DNA of 7,711 nt from Sphingomonadaceae bacterium (GTDB lineage: Bacteria > Pseudomonadota > Alphaproteobacteria > Sphingomonadales > Sphingomonadaceae): positions 1 through 7,711 of the forward strand of contig RFSU01000114.1 in assembly GCA_009923795.1 (NCBI GenBank), given 5' to 3'. This document shows positions 7,601-7,711 of this stretch, in pieces; within the stretch, counting starts at the first letter, position 1, and every line of letters starts with the position of its first letter. The translations under genes and the position numbers were made by a program. The notes beneath the pieces are model-generated. The model did no database searches, had not been told where the DNA came from, and was given only the letters and a program-made list of their open reading frames with translations.

Positions 7601-7711
7601 GCCGACGCCTCCGACCTCGCCGCGCTCGAAGTCAAGCTCACCAATGCCCGCGAGTCGCTCGACAAGGCCCGTGCCGATCAGGCAACCCGGCCGGCCGCCT
7701 ACGCTGTCGTG
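1689..7711 (+). CDS. TpsA filamentous-haemagglutinin-like exoprotein or adhesin, 3' end missing
   Basis: Secreted substrate of the upstream TpsB; predicted surface beta-helix, probably an adhesin. I read the frame without a stop from 1689 to the window end, but only about residues 1-1922 (to about 7455) look like TpsA. Residues 1-43 are a long Sec signal peptide (cut after SPALA). Residues about 46-300 are the TPS secretion domain, with INWQSFDIGSGASVNF, LNRVTG (Asn103) and LNPHGVLFG (NPHG at 127-130), the family's NPNGI-type motif. Residues about 424-452 hold GGFVEVSGK followed by GTLLLDPYNLTI, and residues 497-527 hold GNITVAAAISW and LTLRAANDIAINANI, both typical of large TpsA proteins. 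The rest is Ser/Thr/Gly/Ala/Asn-rich repeats (GAITLTS, GGNISITS, ITAGAGNVRFGGAIG at about 945-959). It includes two 'GTD' modules and the only two cysteines (1592 and 1597). No N-terminal ESPR extension is seen. The natural C-terminus is absent, so any anchor or toxin domain is unknown. Confidence 0.92.
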   Translation, partial: MSGKSMSHLDHLGRLGRRSAFWLKGLFIVAGALGLTLASPALANDLPTGGVVTSGGAVISQTGLAMDVTQSTNKAVINWQSFDIGSGASVNFKLPDSSSITLNRVTGDDPSKIFGSLTSNGQIFLLNPHGVLFGATSRINAAGIVASTMSLSDEDFNAGRYVFKNNGSDGSVINEGEIVVTGYAAFLAPTVRNEAIISGRMGTIALAGGNQLTLNLTGTDLLSVQVDPSLVGQLIENHGMIAAQDGQVIMTLSSERKLVDSAIASKLEQAQAIIASGDGKVSRIVAGGQIEAASIKIDGSVTGRVDAIGSVSAQDPTGLGGQIDITAGDVSIASTARLDASGSSGGGAINIGGGFQGADPDIVNARTTSVDAGASITADAGHAGDGGTVVIWSDKATHFAGSISARGGADAGQGGFVEVSGKKLLDFTGAVNLRAPMGRAGTLLLDPYNLTIASTGGNIAGTDATMDDSVLTVSALQSALDAGNVLVTTGSSGSQSGNITVAAAISWLSENTLTLRAANDIAINANILGLTGSLVLQAGQSPDGTATSAGSISLLTGKSVRMLTGSLTASAVNNISFIGSVQSQTASTLTAGGSITASNTANVFSSGVAVTSGAAGAITLKGTGNTELKAVSAGSGGIAIDIAGSITSTANFISAGAVSITTSTGSDGNIDLTGAFSSTGLVTLSADKPGFIRISNITNDTTFSSISGGGAITLTSATKTITLGSTTQAITGVGGDAGQASGLVSISAAAVNIAKSIVTAGGNISITSTTGAVTASAGANITTTADANTGTTSGSVTIAGASGVTLNNVTTTGASNNLASGSNAATVNISSSGGNVSVYAITTSGGEPLRKDASNVGLDNGGNAASITLTTSGANKSILRGNLTAIGGIFSGTSTAAQGLGGNILSNGAVTLADHITLDTGATTGYVFLLGTVDSESSSALKALNITAGAGNVRFGGAIGQTTALYSLDVNSAVTTDIFSSIKTDGSVTLSGRTTGIRIATTTKLNFGNLTTESNNTPVVIDTSGGNGVFTLNNSVYTTIVSEMHAPVVFTRGTGQVYVNSTLYSTTGEYNNLTFNTASGTGGAVTVVSTIGGGTQGSTSGLGDISLSSVSNLSFQASIAAKSLVSLGGTGTITLATNSGAFQYYNGANGYQLSSSSASALSINMNATLTQSGAPVSVSTTAANVGLTISGTTTTAGGAVTISTKGALSATQNNSSILTNNGAITLTGLGGINNQSYYSTSVYNAGSGKIRMYGGGNTITQYALLSSTDADTNGTPAVLVTDAGAVNLFTVNANANNLGVGTLQVGIVASDTAVAPAQSVGAGGSLNLLASGLRLRTSQALKLKFVGDETTNSFVITGTDASGNAQSETVSGASATSVTSTKSYKTITSVVASNATAANVSVGLAVSDTISGALSQPNNPANETGKIDIANLTVSSASSISITSTNNKIDTLANFDVGSSLTVKAVGHTAGMALTGNVMATSVDIGTGNGALILGNYSITATSGNATLTGYGITQGASSTVTASGQVYLYGYDYNNGNNRGVIDFKGNIVAGNTSTNSVMVHGFTNAFLGNITAGTLASRGGMVIGDDSYYCLASGCNYWNWFTGTISQNVGTTIKVGQLYMRARDASAGSGAITLTNPNNEFGSVNRILRYGAFSLFDADTEANNLQLTSSLYEGSNTSAIRIKTMGSLTVGGIDLQGYGVILEGTSITSSANIWSGNGDLILRPNGGNVTLTGTQRSNSSVGTYYIQNSNNIQLGYTYDLAKLQFGFDAVTAAVSASQSVAAQGGAITINGTAATSSVATSSTGNRIIITSAADDSARTFTVTGTDLFGRTLTETITGANAAAASGSKYFATVTSVSAGAGGSSSVAVGWATESVAGNVTQQNDVDLSTLSGKVAGSITLDRSANSFSSVTNLTAGGAISSMASGRRPTTISPGPGWCLRGSRRIRASSRMNSPASWASSRRSKARRRSPTPPTSPRSKSSSPMPASRSTRPVPIRQPGRPPTLS
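1818..2590 (+). other. TPS secretion domain (haemagglutination-activity domain) within TpsA
   Basis: These bases encode residues 44 to about 300, the start of the mature protein. In this family the domain is a right-handed beta-helix that binds the POTRA domains of TpsB and nucleates folding. Directly visible hallmarks, in order, are GGVVTSGGAVISQTG, the VINWQSFDIGSG block, the SITLNRVTGDDPSKIFGSL block, NGQIFLLNPHGVLFG, and GIVASTMSLSDEDFNAGRY. The NPNGI motif has His for the second Asn (NPHGV), a substitution I regard as tolerated in the family. The 3' boundary is approximate. Confidence 0.85.
5595..6077 (+). repeat. TpsA internal module, copy 1 ('GTD' module with flanking beta-helix)
   Basis: This stretch encodes about residues 1303-1463. 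It starts LQVG, passes QSVGAGG, and reaches FVITGTD (Gly-Thr-Asp at 1358-1360). It continues with an ETVSGA block, KSYKTITSVVA and VSVG, then returns to ordinary beta-helix at NKIDTLANFDVG. The same order of landmarks recurs at 6981-7455. The core is not glycine-repeat beta-helix in style and looks like a separate small beta-sandwich folded out of the helix; this is inference from pattern. Confidence 0.65.
6981..7455 (+). repeat. TpsA internal module, copy 2 ('GTD' module), cut by the 3' junction
   Basis: This stretch encodes about residues 1765-1922. The landmarks are LQFG, QSVAAQGG, NRIIITSAADDSARTFTVTGTD (split here as NRIIITSAADD and RTFTVTGTD, with Gly-Thr-Asp at 1826-1828), ETITGA, KYFATVTSVSA and VAVGWA. 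NSFSSVTNLTAGGAIS follows. Over 56 gap-free core residues I count about 21 identical to copy 1, so this is an old duplication. LQ and QSV are 1386 bases from their partners, and GTD is 1404 bases away. The module's trailing beta-helix strand is interrupted where the sequence changes character. Confidence 0.65.
7448..7462. other. Sequence discontinuity (probable chimeric join) ending the TpsA coding region
   Basis: Up to NLTAGGAIS (codons ending about 7454) the TpsA frame gives normal beta-helix. After it the same frame gives Arg/Ser/Pro-rich, Trp- and Cys-containing sequence unlike anything before. At the same point the coding signal moves to another frame, with higher GC and abundant charged residues. 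The change is abrupt, within about ten bases. I see no inverted repeats, target duplication or integrase site that would mark a mobile-element border. Confidence 0.6.
7451..7711 (+). CDS. Fragment of an unidentified alanine/arginine/glutamate-rich coiled-coil protein, open at both ends
   Basis: Reading from 7451 in a frame different from TpsA gives 87 codons with no stop to the window edge. There is no start of its own; the reading begins QLDGVRQKTNDD. The middle has heptad-like Leu/Val/Ala spacing (MVLAGIEENTRELEDELARL, then VVEALESE and LAALEVKLTNARESLDKA), as expected of a coiled coil. The last residues are TRPAAYAVV. By hand count about 74 of 87 codons end in G or C, a strong coding-type bias and well above TpsA. 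I do not recognise the family with confidence. A helical stretch followed by PAAYAVV faintly recalls the large planctomycete DUF1549/DUF1553 proteins; a phage tail or SMC-like coiled coil is equally possible. It probably belongs to a different genome or locus than the tps genes. Confidence 0.45.

Noticed and set aside
7450..7665. Minus-strand Ser-rich 71-residue frame in the 3' segment
   Set aside because: The Ser/Ala/Arg-rich translation is the expected mirror of GC-rich GAG/CTC/GCC codons. The + frame from 7451 has a sensible coiled-coil pattern and runs open to the window edge.
7455..7711. C-terminal toxin domain of a contact-dependent inhibition (CdiA-like) system
   Set aside because: The TpsA frame after about 7455 is low-complexity Arg/Ser/Pro sequence without a VENN-type or other pre-toxin motif, and the coding signal has shifted to another frame. 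The natural C-terminus is not in this window, so no toxin claim can be made.

Overview
The window holds one two-partner secretion (type Vb) locus on the + strand. It has a short 5' regulatory region (1-93), an outer-membrane TpsB transporter of the ShlB/FhaC/HecB family (94-1689), and the start of a very large TpsA exoprotein of the filamentous-haemagglutinin type (1689 onward). The TpsA gene has no stop codon before the window ends. The two genes share one base (TAATG), so they are almost certainly one transcription and translation unit. The genes themselves show a Gram-negative, probably proteobacterial host. Moderate GC content and the style of the TPS domain and beta-helix repeats suggest an alphaproteobacterium, perhaps sphingomonad-like, but that placement is impression only.

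Region by region: 1-93 is AT-rich. It contains a perfect 7-bp inverted repeat that also reads as a good sigma-54 type -24/-12 element (TGGCAC-N5-ATGC), followed by a clear Shine-Dalgarno sequence. The region 94-1689 encodes a 531-residue TpsB with signal peptide, two POTRA domains and a 16-strand type barrel ending in Phe. Its loop-6 motif has lost the family's hallmark arginine. From 1689 to about 7455 the sequence encodes TpsA: a long signal peptide, a canonical TPS secretion domain, an LLLDPYNLTI block, and then about 1,450 residues of Ser/Thr/Gly/Asn-rich beta-helix. The beta-helix carries two diverged copies of a 'GTD' module and a single CX4C pair.

At about 7450-7460 the sequence changes character. 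The TpsA frame turns into an Arg/Ser/Pro-rich low-sense translation. A different frame (+, from 7451) now encodes a charged, GC3-rich coiled coil to the end of the window. This looks like a join between two unrelated sequences (assembly chimera) or, less likely, a real insertion or rearrangement.

Inferred mechanism: TpsA crosses the inner membrane by Sec, its TPS domain docks on the POTRA domains of TpsB in the periplasm, and it is threaded through the TpsB barrel and folds at the surface as a beta-helical adhesin. No stretch longer than 300 bases lacks a gene.
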